The translations under genes and the position numbers were made by a program. Positions 22,890-31,984 of a stretch of DNA of 64,000 nt are shown piece by piece. Position 1 is the first letter of the stretch. Each line of letters starts with the position of its first letter. This stretch comes from Streptomyces sp. YIM 130001 (GTDB lineage: Bacteria; Actinomycetota; Actinomycetes; Streptomycetales; Streptomycetaceae), in NCBI RefSeq assembly GCF_003574445.1, contig NZ_KZ984555.1, positions 145,995 through 209,994 of the forward strand, given 5' to 3'. The notes under the pieces were generated by a model. It did no database searches. It was not told the DNA's origin and saw only the letters and a list, made by a program, of their open reading frames with translations.

Positions 22890-25800
22890 CTACTCGACCA
22901 CATGCCGCCCCTCGGCCCGTGCACTGCACGCGGAACGGAACGAGCAGTGCGTGCAGTGCTGGCCCGCGGTGGGAGCGAACCGCTCGTCGAGCACCTTGCC
23001 CGCGGCGTTGGCCAGCAGCTCCCCCACCCAGTCGGCCGGAGGTTCCCCGTTCCCGGCGGTGCCGTTGCCGTCGCCGTCATCCGAGGCCGAAGACTCGGAC
23101 TCCGAGCCCGCCCCGTTCAGCGGCCCCTGCGCCTGGACCTTGGGCAGCCCTTCCCCGCCGTCCCGCGCGGCGGCTCCCTGCCGCAGTTGGACGAGTTCGG
23201 CACCGCCCGGCACCGGCCGCATGCCGCCGAACTCCTCGTCCACCGCACCCGCGCGGACGGCGAGTTGATACACCGCAAGCTGCGGATGCCGGGCGACCTC
23301 GGCCGAACTCGGGCTCTGCTTGCCGGTCTTGAAGTCGACGACGTAGGCGCGCCCTTCGGCATCGGTCTCGACACGGTCCATGGAGCCACGGATGCGTACC
23401 TCGTACTCCCCCGCCCCGAGAGTGACGTCGAAGTCCTGCTCGCTGCCGACCGGTGTGCGGCCCGCACGGTCCATGACGTGCCAGTGGAGGAAGCGTTCGA
23501 GGGCCGCACGCGCGTGTTCCTTCTCCTGAACCGACTTCCAGGGGGCGTCGAAGGAGAGGGCGTCCCAGACCGAGTCGAGGCGGGCCATCAGGACGTCGAG
23601 ATCGGCAGGTGTGTGTCCGGAGGCGACCTCGTCGGCGAGTACGTGCACCACGTTGCCGAAGCCCTGCGCGGCAGTCGCCGGGGCGTCCGCCTTGACCTCG
23701 CGGCCCAGGAACCACTGCAGGGCGCAGGTGTTGGCGAGTTGGTCGAGTGCACTGCCGGAGAGCGCGACGGGCCGGTCCCTGTCCCTGAGCGGAACGGCGC
23801 TGTGCGTCGGCTCGTACATGCCCCACCAGCGGTACGGGTGGGCGGACGGCACCAAGGGCCGGCCGTCCTCGTCGGTGAGCGCAGCGAGCCGTGCCAGTCG
23901 CTCCGCGGCCGCCTCGCGCAGTCGCTCGGAGACCCGTGGGTCGACGGTCGTGGCACGCAGTTCGGCGACCAGCGCGGCGACGGACAGCGGCCGGCGTGGG
24001 CGAGCGGTGACATCGCGTGGTTCCACGCCGAGTTCGGCGAGGAACCGGGACGGCTGGTCGCCGTCCTCGGCCGCTGCCTTGACCGCGGTCACGATCAGCC
24101 GTTCACGCGCGCGCGTGGCGGCCACGTAGAAGAGACGCCGTTCTTCCGTGAGCAGGGCGCCGGGGGTCAGCGGCGGGGCGAGTCCGTCGCGGCCGATGCG
24201 GTCGGCCTCCAGGAGGGAGCCTCGGCGGCGCAGGTCGGGCCAGAGGCCTTCCTGGACGCCGGCAACGACGACGAGGCGCCATTCGAGGCCCTTGGAACGG
24301 TGTGCGGTCATCAGCCGCACCGCGTCGGGGCGGACGGTACGGCGGGTGAGGGTGTCCGCGGCGATGTCCTGGGCCTCGACCTCCTCGATGAAGTTCAGGG
24401 TGCCCCGCCCACCGGTGCGTTCCTCGGCGCGGGCGGCGGTGGCGAACAGCGCGCAGACCGCGTCGAGATCACGGTCGGCGTTGCGCCCCGCGGCTCCGCC
24501 CCGATGGGCGGCGCGTTCCAGACGGGTGGGCCAGGAGGTGCCGTTCCACAGCTCCCAGAGCGCGTCCTCTGCGGTGCCGCCGGCAGTCAGGGTCTCGCGT
24601 GCGGTGCGCAGCAGGATGCCGAGCCGCTGGGCGCCTCGGGCGTACGCGGGGTCGTGTGCGACCAGGCGTTCGGGCTCGGCGAGCGCCGCGGCCAGGAGTT
24701 CGTCGGACGGCGCCGGGACCCGGTGGCCGGCGGCGCGCTGCTCCTCGCGCAGGGCGCGGCCCAGGCGTCGCAGGTCGGCGGCGTCCAGGCCGGCGAGCGG
24801 CGAGCCCAGCAGGCTGATCGCGGTCTCCGTGGACAGCCAGGGCGTGACGGCGGGCCCGGCGTCCGGAGCCTGCACGCCGTCCGGTCCGTCCTCGGGTCCG
24901 GCCGTGTCGACGGCATCCGTCTCCGACCCGTCGGCCTCCGGCACGGCAGCAGCCTCGGCGGCGGCTCTCAGGGCGGTCAGGAGCGGCGCCACGGCGGGCT
25001 CCTGGCGTAGTGGCAGGTCGTTGCCGTCGACGTCCACGGGCACGCCCGCCGTGGTCAGCGCCCGGCGCACGGAAGGGATACTCCGGCCGCCGGCACGCAC
25101 CAGCACGGCCATCTCCGACCACGGCACACCGTCCTCGAGATGTGCGCGGCGCAGGATGTCCGCGATGCTGTCCAGCTCCGTGCCCGGCGTCGGATGGGTG
25201 AGCACCTCGGCGCGGCCCCCGTCGCGTACCGGTCCGAGCTCGCGGTGCCGGCGCACCTTCTCCGACGGAAGCCTGTTCAACGGCATCCGGCGGGTCAGCC
25301 GGCGGGTCGTCTCCAGGAGCGCCGCCCCCGACCGTCGTGACGTGGTGAGCACCGTCACCGGCGCCGGGGTGCCGTCCGCGCGCGGGAAGGCGTCCGGGAA
25401 GTCGAGGATGCCGTTCACGTCGGCGCCACGGAAGGCGTAGATGGACTGGTCGGGGTCGCCGAGCGCGACGAGCGTGCGGCCGCCCCCGGCCAGCGCCCGC
25501 AGCAGCCGCACCTGGGCCGCGTCGGTGTCCTGGTACTCGTCGACGAAGACCGCGTCGTAGCGGGCGGCCAGCTGGTCGGCCACCTCCGTGCGCCGCGCCA
25601 GGAGCACGGCGCGGTGCACCAGTTCCGCGTAGTCGAGTACGCCCTGTGCGTCGAGTACGTCGAGGTATTCGGCGAGAAAGCCGGCGGCGGCGTTCCAGTC
25701 CGGGCGGCCGGTGCGGCGGGCGAACTCGGCGAGCGCCCCCGGCCCGAGCCCGAGCTCACGGCTACGGGCGAGGACCGCGCGCACCTCGTCGGCGAAGCCG

Positions 25801-26339
25801 CGGGTGGTCAGGCAGGCGCGGAGTTCGTCGGGCCAGCGCACGCGCGCGTGGCCGTCGCGTTCGAGGTCGAGTTCGCCGGCGAGGAGGTCACGTACGACGA
25901 CGTCCTGCTCGGGGCCGGACAGCAGGCGCAGTGGTTCGACGAACAGTTCGGCGTCCTGGTGCGCGCGGACCAGGGCGTAGCAGAACGAGTGGAACGTGGA
26001 GGCCTGGGGGGCCGAGCCGCCGGGGATCCGCAGCGCCATCCGGTCCCGCAGTTCGACGGCTGCCTTGCGGCTGAAGGTGAGGACCAGGATGCGGTCGGGG
26101 GCGGTGCCCTTGGCGACGCGTGCGGCCACCGCCTCCACCAGGGTGGTGGTCTTGCCGGTGCCGGGGCCGGCAAGGACCAGCAAGGGCCCTCCCGGGTGGT
26201 CAACCACCGCGCGCTGCCCTGCGTCCAGACGAGGAGGGGCCACGCGGCCCGGCATCGTGTGCACGAGCCGGTACCCGCCCGGGGCCCCCTGGCGCGCAGG
26301 GGTGCGCGCCGGCCGCCTGGTGGAAGAAGAGGAGCTCAC
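22890..26339 (-). CDS. adnA: AdnA-like helicase-nuclease subunit with Fe-S-type cysteines
   Basis: This 1149-aa UvrD-like motor fused to a RecB-type nuclease has Walker A LVLAGPGTGKTTTLVEAV near residue 45, AVFVDEYQDTDAAQ, LGDPDQSIYAFRGAD, HRSKGLEWRLVVVAG and nuclease motif AYVVDFKTGKQ. Four cysteines frame the nuclease: one in NTCALQWFLG and a terminal CTHCSFRSAC (CxxCxxxxxC), the AddB-like 4Fe-4S pattern. It is upstream of adnB on the same strand, as in mycobacterial adnAB, but separated from it by a lipoprotein gene. I chose the GTG at 26339 (VSSSSSTRR), with AGGA 12 nt upstream; the ATG near MPGRVAPPRL is an alternative. The extra N-terminal frame up to 26474 looks non-coding. Confidence 0.88.
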   Translation of the reverse strand: MSSSSSTRRPARTPARQGAPGGYRLVHTMPGRVAPPRLDAGQRAVVDHPGGPLLVLAGPGTGKTTTLVEAVAARVAKGTAPDRILVLTFSRKAAVELRDRMALRIPGGSAPQASTFHSFCYALVRAHQDAELFVEPLRLLSGPEQDVVVRDLLAGELDLERDGHARVRWPDELRACLTTRGFADEVRAVLARSRELGLGPGALAEFARRTGRPDWNAAAGFLAEYLDVLDAQGVLDYAELVHRAVLLARRTEVADQLAARYDAVFVDEYQDTDAAQVRLLRALAGGGRTLVALGDPDQSIYAFRGADVNGILDFPDAFPRADGTPAPVTVLTTSRRSGAALLETTRRLTRRMPLNRLPSEKVRRHRELGPVRDGGRAEVLTHPTPGTELDSIADILRRAHLEDGVPWSEMAVLVRAGGRSIPSVRRALTTAGVPVDVDGNDLPLRQEPAVAPLLTALRAAAEAAAVPEADGSETDAVDTAGPEDGPDGVQAPDAGPAVTPWLSTETAISLLGSPLAGLDAADLRRLGRALREEQRAAGHRVPAPSDELLAAALAEPERLVAHDPAYARGAQRLGILLRTARETLTAGGTAEDALWELWNGTSWPTRLERAAHRGGAAGRNADRDLDAVCALFATAARAEERTGGRGTLNFIEEVEAQDIAADTLTRRTVRPDAVRLMTAHRSKGLEWRLVVVAGVQEGLWPDLRRRGSLLEADRIGRDGLAPPLTPGALLTEERRLFYVAATRARERLIVTAVKAAAEDGDQPSRFLAELGVEPRDVTARPRRPLSVAALVAELRATTVDPRVSERLREAAAERLARLAALTDEDGRPLVPSAHPYRWWGMYEPTHSAVPLRDRDRPVALSGSALDQLANTCALQWFLGREVKADAPATAAQGFGNVVHVLADEVASGHTPADLDVLMARLDSVWDALSFDAPWKSVQEKEHARAALERFLHWHVMDRAGRTPVGSEQDFDVTLGAGEYEVRIRGSMDRVETDAEGRAYVVDFKTGKQSPSSAEVARHPQLAVYQLAVRAGAVDEEFGGMRPVPGGAELVQLRQGAAARDGGEGLPKVQAQGPLNGAGSESESSASDDGDGNGTAGNGEPPADWVGELLANAAGKVLDERFAPTAGQHCTHCSFRSACSARAEGRHVVE

Positions 26340-26677
26340 GTGGTTCGCCGGTCCTGGTGGGTGTGCTGGGTGATCAGTGGCCTCGCGCGCACGCGGGCCG
26401 CGGTGGCTCAGTGGTGACCGCCGCAGGCGACGGTACGCCCGTCGGCAGGTGCGGCGGGCGGGAAGCCGGGGCATCTGTGGGCAGGAGCACGCGTGGCCTT
26501 GACAGCCCGTCCAGGATCACTCGCGCTCCGTGCAGTCGGCACGGAGCCCCGTCCACGCGCGCTGCCGGCACGGCGCGGACATCCGCTCCCGGCCGCCGTC
26601 CTGCGACAGCATCGACAGGGCCGGGTCGCCTGTATGGGCCACCGGTCCCCCATGAGGGCGTCCGATGCCGGAAGCTG
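26340..26677. other. Intergenic region upstream of adnA
   Basis: About 340 bp between the ATL gene and adnA contain no plausible gene; frames here are Arg/Pro/Ala-rich shadows. It may hold the adnA promoter, but no clear -35/-10 pair was found. Confidence 0.5.
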
Positions 26678-27070
26678 TCATGTGTGAGCCTCCGCGCGCC
26701 CTCCGGGTGTCCCGTCCCATCGCGCCCGCCTCATGTCGAGGCGGTGCTCACCGGCGCCCGTGGTCCGCAGGGCGGTGCCCTCCGTGCGGTAGCGCTCCAG
26801 TGCACGGCGCTCGTGTCCCGGCAGCAGCACGCCGTCCGAGCGCACCACCCGCCACCAGGGCACCCCACCTCCGTAGAGGGCCATCGCACGGCCGACCTGA
26901 CGTGGCCCACCGATGCCGCGCCCCTCCTGCGGGCCACCCTCGGAGGCGAGCCACTCGGCGACGTCGCCGTAGGTCATGACCCGGCCCGGCGGGATCAGCT
27001 CGGCGACCTCGAGCACACGCTCGACGTACTCGGGAAGGCCGGCCGGATCCGGCGTACTGTGCTCGCTCAT
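26678..27070 (-). CDS. Alkyltransferase-like (ATL/MGMT-family) DNA-binding protein
   Basis: This 130-aa protein resembles the MGMT DNA-binding domain: VLEVAELIPPGRVMTYGDVAEWL, then GGPRQVGRAM, then VPWWRVVRSDG. The active-site PCHR motif of methyltransferases is replaced by PWWRV, so the alkyl-accepting Cys is missing. This defines ATL proteins, which bind O6-alkylguanine and hand it to nucleotide-excision repair. The ATG at 27070 (MSEHSTPDP) was chosen. It is the most upstream gene of the reverse-strand repair block and diverges from the membrane-protein gene at 27271. Confidence 0.88.
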   Translation of the reverse strand: MSEHSTPDPAGLPEYVERVLEVAELIPPGRVMTYGDVAEWLASEGGPQEGRGIGGPRQVGRAMALYGGGVPWWRVVRSDGVLLPGHERRALERYRTEGTALRTTGAGEHRLDMRRARWDGTPGGRAEAHT

Positions 27071-27270
27071 CCGGCCCATCCTGCCGCACCCCACCGACAT
27101 CACAGGTGGCCGGCGACCATGGGGGCACGCGCGCGTAGGGGTGCGGTCGCGAGACGCGTCACATCAGCTGATTGCACCCTGATGCCCCCTCTTGTGGGTT
27201 GCTCGTGCCACCATCGTGCGGGCGGTGACAGGTGATACGAGATCAAGAAGAGACGGAGAAGGAAGAGGGA

Positions 27271-30057
27271 GTGCAGCCCCCGAAGGACGAGCGCACCCCT
27301 GACGCCCCGTCGCGCCCGCACGCATCGGAGCCGTCGGCCGACGCCGGGGAGACCGGCGCATCCGGAGCCACCGCCGAGTCCGCCGTAACCGGTGAATCCG
27401 GTGACGCCGGACCGCACGCCGCCGGCCGCCTCCACGACGACCCTGCCCCGGACGACGCGCAGCACGGACACGAGGCCGCCTCCGCCGATCCGGTGGAGGG
27501 CAACGAACCACTGCTCCCCGCGCGCGTGCACCGCCCGCCCGACCTGATGCGGCTACTCGTCGGCATCCTCGCGATCGGGCTGCTGCTCGCCATCGCCGGG
27601 TTCGCGCACGGCACGACATCGGGGCTCGAGCAGGACATCAACAAGGGCACCGGGCAAGCACCGGATCTGCTGATCAAGTTCGCGGGTCTGGCGTCGAGCA
27701 TCGCGGTGCTGCTCGTGCCGGTGGCCTTCGCCATCGAGCGACTGATCAAACGGGACGGCCTCCGGATCGCGGACGGCGTGCTGGCCGCCGTACTGGCGCA
27801 CGGGGTCACGCTGGCCACCGACCTCTGGGTCGCCAAGGCGGCACCGGAGGCCATCCGGGACGCGCTGACCCAGCCGTCACCGACCGACTTCGGGTCCCTC
27901 ACCGACCCGGTGCACGGGTATCTGGCGCCCGTCATCGCCTATATGACGGCTGTCGGCATGTCCCGCAGGCCACGCTGGCGGGTCGTGCTGTGGGCGGTTC
28001 TGCTGCTCGACGCGCTGTCCATGCTGGTGGCCGGCTACACGACGCCGTTCTCGATCATCCTCACGGTCCTCATCGGCTGGTCCGTGGCGTACGGAACGCT
28101 GTACACGGTCGGTTCGCCGAATGTGCGCCCCACCGGGCAGACCCTGCTCGCCGGCCTGCGCCACGTCGGCTTCCGGCCGGTGGGCGCGCAGCGCGCGGAG
28201 GAGCTGCCGGACTCCGCCGAGGCGGCCGACCGGGGCCGGCGCTACCACGTCACCCTGGAGGACGGACCGCCCCTCGACGTCACCGTCGTCGACCGCGAAC
28301 AGCAGGCACAGGGGTTCTTCTACCGGGTGTGGCGCCGCCTGACGCTGCGCAGCATCACCACCCGCCGCAGTCTGCAGTCGCTGCGCCAGGCGCTCGAGCA
28401 GGAGGCGTTGCTCAGCTACGCGGCCATCGCCGCGGGCGCCAACGCCCCCAAGCTGATCGCGACGTCCGAGCTCGGCCCGGACGCCGTGATGCTGGTCTAC
28501 GAGCACATCGGCGGCCGTTCCCTCGATTCGCTGCCGGACGCGACGATCACCGACGACCTGATGCGGGACACCTGGCTGCAGGTGGAGGCGCTGCAGTCGC
28601 GGCGTCTCGCGCACCGGCGCCTGGCCGGTGACGCGATTCTGGTGGATCGTTCCGGCAAGGTCTTCATCACGGATCTGCGAGGCGGCGAGATCGCGGCCGG
28701 CGACCTGATCCTTCGGATGGACATCGCACAGCTGCTGACGACCTTCGGCCTGCGGGCCGGTGCGGAGCGCGCGGTGTCGGCGGCTGTGGAGGTGCTCGGT
28801 CCGGACGCGATCGCCGACTGTCTGCCGCTGCTGCAGCCGATCGCGCTGTCCCGGTCCACGCGCGCGACGCTGCGCCGCCTCGGCCGCGAACGGGCACAGC
28901 GCGAGCGCGAGGCGGTCCTGGAGGCCTCCCGCCGGGACAAGGCGGCCCACAGCGAGGAGGACGGCCAGGAGGTCGACCGCAAGGCCGCACGGGCGCAGAA
29001 GCAGGCGGAGAAGCGCGCGGTGGACGAGGCGCTCGACGGGGCCCGCGAGGAGGATCTGCTGACCCAGATCCGGCACGAGGTGCTGCGGATCAGGCCGCAG
29101 GCGCCGGTGGAGCCCACCCAGTTGGAGCGCATCAAGCCGCGCACGCTGATCAGTTTCATCGCCGGAGCCTTCGGTGCGTACTTCCTGCTCACCCAGCTCA
29201 CGAACATCGACTTCGGGAATCTGTTCTCGGAGGCGCAGTGGGGCTGGGTGGCCGCGGCCGTGCTGTTCTCGGCGCTGAGCTACTTCGCGGCGTCGATGAG
29301 CCTGCTCGGGTTCGTACCGGAGCGGGTGCCGTTCCTGCGGACGGTCGCGGCGCAGGTGGCCGGCTCGTTCGTGAAGATCGTGGCGCCCGCGGCGGTCGGT
29401 GGTGTGGCCCTGAACACCCGGTTCCTGCAGCGCTCCGGAGTCCGCTCCGGGCTCGCAGTGGCCAGTGTGGGTGCCTCGCAGCTGTTCGGCCTCGGGTCGC
29501 ACATCATCCTGCTGCTGACGTTCGGTTATCTGACGGGGACCGAGAAGACCCCGTCCCTGACGCCGTCCCGTACGGTCATCGCCGGTCTGTTGACGGTGGC
29601 CGTGCTGGTGCTCGTGGTGACCGCGATCCCGTTCCTGCGGAAGTTCCTCGTCACGCGCGTGCGGTCGCTGTTCGCGGGTGTGGTGCCGCGCATGCTGGAC
29701 GTGCTGCAGCGGCCGCAGAAACTGCTCACCGGTATCGGCGGCATGCTGCTGCTGACGAGCGTTTTCGTGATGTGTCTGTACGCGTCGATCCGGGCGTTCG
29801 CCGCCGACGACGTGTCGGTCTCCCTGGTGGGCGTGGCCGTGGTGTTCCTGGCGGGCAACGCACTGGGCTCGGCCGCTCCAACGCCCGGTGGTGTGGGCGC
29901 GGTCGAGGCGACGCTGACGTTCGGTCTGGTCGCCGTGGGGCTGCCCAAGGAGGTGGCGGCTCCCGCGGTGCTGCTGTTCCGGCTCCTCACGCTGTGGCTG
30001 CCGGTGCTGCCGGGGTGGCTGTTCTTCAACCATCTGACGCGCAAGGGCTGGCTGTAA
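27271..30057 (+). CDS. Kinase-like / LPG-flippase-type membrane fusion protein
   Basis: This 928-aa protein starts with an acidic disordered tail (~80 residues), then about six membrane helices (RLLVGILAIGLLLAIAG onward), then a cytosolic kinase-like region at roughly residues 290-520 (VYEHIGGRSLDSL, HRRLAGDAILVD, VFITDLRGGEI), a charged coiled segment, and a C-terminal ~300-residue lysylphosphatidylglycerol synthase/flippase-type transmembrane domain (AAQVAGSFVKIVAPAAVGG; GNALGSAAPTPGGVGAVEA). The catalytic-loop Asp and Asn of kinases look altered, so the kinase part may be a pseudokinase. I prefer the GTG at 27271, preceded by GAAGGAAGAGGGA; a GTG at 27232 is in frame but would translate that purine-rich site. 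Substrate unknown; a lipid or glycolipid carrier role is inferred. Confidence 0.83.
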   Translation: MQPPKDERTPDAPSRPHASEPSADAGETGASGATAESAVTGESGDAGPHAAGRLHDDPAPDDAQHGHEAASADPVEGNEPLLPARVHRPPDLMRLLVGILAIGLLLAIAGFAHGTTSGLEQDINKGTGQAPDLLIKFAGLASSIAVLLVPVAFAIERLIKRDGLRIADGVLAAVLAHGVTLATDLWVAKAAPEAIRDALTQPSPTDFGSLTDPVHGYLAPVIAYMTAVGMSRRPRWRVVLWAVLLLDALSMLVAGYTTPFSIILTVLIGWSVAYGTLYTVGSPNVRPTGQTLLAGLRHVGFRPVGAQRAEELPDSAEAADRGRRYHVTLEDGPPLDVTVVDREQQAQGFFYRVWRRLTLRSITTRRSLQSLRQALEQEALLSYAAIAAGANAPKLIATSELGPDAVMLVYEHIGGRSLDSLPDATITDDLMRDTWLQVEALQSRRLAHRRLAGDAILVDRSGKVFITDLRGGEIAAGDLILRMDIAQLLTTFGLRAGAERAVSAAVEVLGPDAIADCLPLLQPIALSRSTRATLRRLGRERAQREREAVLEASRRDKAAHSEEDGQEVDRKAARAQKQAEKRAVDEALDGAREEDLLTQIRHEVLRIRPQAPVEPTQLERIKPRTLISFIAGAFGAYFLLTQLTNIDFGNLFSEAQWGWVAAAVLFSALSYFAASMSLLGFVPERVPFLRTVAAQVAGSFVKIVAPAAVGGVALNTRFLQRSGVRSGLAVASVGASQLFGLGSHIILLLTFGYLTGTEKTPSLTPSRTVIAGLLTVAVLVLVVTAIPFLRKFLVTRVRSLFAGVVPRMLDVLQRPQKLLTGIGGMLLLTSVFVMCLYASIRAFAADDVSVSLVGVAVVFLAGNALGSAAPTPGGVGAVEATLTFGLVAVGLPKEVAAPAVLLFRLLTLWLPVLPGWLFFNHLTRKGWL

Positions 30058-30062
30058 CCGCG

Positions 30063-30082
30063 CCTCCACGCGCGCGTGGAGG
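30063..30082. terminator. 20-bp perfect palindrome after the flippase-type gene
   Basis: Arms CCTCCACGCG/CGCGTGGAGG start 5 nt after the stop codon. It contains one of the CACGCGCGCGTG motifs. It may act as a terminator or be part of that motif family. Confidence 0.45.
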
Positions 30083-30148
30083 CCGTTGCGGTCACCTGTA
30101 CGGACCCCGGCCCGCGCGGGCCGCTGGGAGGCGGCGGAGGATGGGGGC

Positions 30149-31711
30149 ATGCCGTCGATGCCTCGTTCGATTCGCGCCCGTGTCCGATGTGCCGCCGTCG
30201 CGCTGACCGCCCTGTCTGCGTCCGTGCTCGCCGGATGCGGGGGTGGAGGCGACGACAGCAGCACGGAGGATCTGCCGTCGCAGAAGCTGGCATGGAAGGC
30301 CTGTCCGGCGCCTTCCGCAGCGCAGGGCAGCGGTGAGTCGCCCTCTCCCCTGCCCGGCGGCACCAAGTGGCAGTGCGCCACCATGAAGGCGCCGCTCGAC
30401 TGGAAGAAGTCCGAGGGCGAGACCATCGACCTGCAGTTGATCCGCGCCGAGGCGGCCGACAAGGACAAGCGGATCGGCTCGCTGGTCTTCAACTTCGGCG
30501 GTCCTGGCGGCTCCGGCGTGACCACGCTGCCGGCCTTCGGCGAGGAGTACGAGAAGCTGCGCACCCGGTACGACCTGGTCAGCTTCGACCCGCGCGGAGT
30601 GGGCCGCAGTGCCCCGGTCACCTGCAAGAGCGACCACCAGCTCGACGCGTACTACCAGGAGGACTCCACGCCCGACGACGCGGCGGAGGAGAAGACGATG
30701 CTGGAGGGCGTCGAGTCGTTCAACAGCGGCTGCGAGGACAAGTCCGGCAAGATGCTCCCGCATGTACGCACGACGGACGCGGCGCGCGACATGGAGCTGA
30801 TGCGCCAGGTCCTCGGCGACGACAAGCTGCACTACTTCGGTGTCTCGTACGGCACGGAGCTGGGCGGTGTGTACGCCCACCTGTTCCCCAAGAAGGTGGG
30901 GCGGGCGGTGTTCGACGCGGTCGTCGACCCGACGCAGGACGCCGAACAGGGCTCCCTGGGACAGGCGAAGGGCTTCCAGCGCGCGCTCGACAACTTCGCC
31001 GAGGACTGCACGTCCAAGACCGATGACTGTCCCGTGGGCGACAGTCCGGACGAGGTCCGCGAGCGCATCGCCGCGCTGCTCGAGAAGTTGGACTCCAAGC
31101 CGCTGCCGGGCATCGGAGCGCGTGAGCTGACGCAGAACGCGGCGACCGGAGGCATCGCGCAGTCGCTGTACTCGAAGGACTTCTGGCAGTACCTGACCGA
31201 GGGCCTGCAGGCCGCGTACGAGGGTGACGGCAGGATCCTGATGGCGCTGTCCGATTCGATGAACGGCCGCAACCCGGACGGCACGTACAGCAACATCCAG
31301 GCCGCCAACGTGTCCATCAACTGTGCGGACGACAAGCCGCGTTACTCGGTGGCCGACGTGAAGGCCAAACTGCCGGAGTTCCGCAAGGCGTCGCCCTTGT
31401 TCGGCGACTATCTGGCGTGGGGCATGGTGAGCTGCACCGGCTGGGCCGTCGACGGCGCCGGGGCCCACCCGGACGTCAGTGCCCCGGGCGCCGACCCGAT
31501 CCTGGTCATCGGCAACACCGGTGACCCCGCGACTCCGTACGAGGGCGCCCGGAAGATGGCCCAGTCGCTCGGCAAGGGCGTAGGCGTGGAACTGACCTAC
31601 AAGGGCCAGGGCCACGGCGCGTACGACAGTGGCGACAAGTGTGTGCGCGGCGCGGTCGACGGCTATCTGCTCGACGGCAAGGTGCCGCAGGCGGGCAAGG
31701 TCTGCTCGTGA
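30149..31711 (+). CDS. Slp-like lipoprotein alpha/beta-hydrolase peptidase
   Basis: This 520-aa secreted lipoprotein has a lipobox LAGC at about residue 27 after an Arg-rich start and hydrophobic core. It matches the tripeptidyl-aminopeptidase-like alpha/beta-hydrolase family (SlpD/SlpE, TAP-like C-terminus). Visible elements are the oxyanion region FNFGGPGGSGV, SFDPRGVGRS, nucleophile elbow GVSYGTELGG (catalytic Ser), Asp in GNTGDPATPY and His in GQGHGAYD. The ATG at 30149 has GGAGG 9 nt upstream. It probably trims N-terminal peptides from exported proteins at the membrane surface. A close paralogue follows in tandem. Confidence 0.9.
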   Translation: MPSMPRSIRARVRCAAVALTALSASVLAGCGGGGDDSSTEDLPSQKLAWKACPAPSAAQGSGESPSPLPGGTKWQCATMKAPLDWKKSEGETIDLQLIRAEAADKDKRIGSLVFNFGGPGGSGVTTLPAFGEEYEKLRTRYDLVSFDPRGVGRSAPVTCKSDHQLDAYYQEDSTPDDAAEEKTMLEGVESFNSGCEDKSGKMLPHVRTTDAARDMELMRQVLGDDKLHYFGVSYGTELGGVYAHLFPKKVGRAVFDAVVDPTQDAEQGSLGQAKGFQRALDNFAEDCTSKTDDCPVGDSPDEVRERIAALLEKLDSKPLPGIGARELTQNAATGGIAQSLYSKDFWQYLTEGLQAAYEGDGRILMALSDSMNGRNPDGTYSNIQAANVSINCADDKPRYSVADVKAKLPEFRKASPLFGDYLAWGMVSCTGWAVDGAGAHPDVSAPGADPILVIGNTGDPATPYEGARKMAQSLGKGVGVELTYKGQGHGAYDSGDKCVRGAVDGYLLDGKVPQAGKVCS

Positions 31712-31984
31712 GCGGCAGCTCGGCGGAGGCGAACGGAGCACCCTCCGCCCGGACTTGAACGTTGAACAATGGGGGTCCCGCGCGTGGGGCCCCGAATACC
31801 GCCGCCAAAAAGGCGCCCCTCTTTTAGGGGACCGCCCTTGACGCCGACCGCGAGAACCGCCACGGTGACCGGCCCGACCGGCGTACGAACACCCGCCCTA
31901 GGATGTCCGGACGACGTTCGGGCGCGAGGGAGTCGTACGGCTTCCCGACAGCCGCGGCCTCCCTCCGAAGGGGGGAAGTCATCG

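Noticed and set aside
22860..25010. A 716-codon forward frame antisense to adnA
   Set aside because: It is a shadow of adnA; helicase and nuclease motifs are on the reverse strand.
26374..26571. A 65-codon reverse frame between the ATL gene and adnA
   Set aside because: No ribosome-binding site and Pro/Arg-rich composition like other shadow frames.
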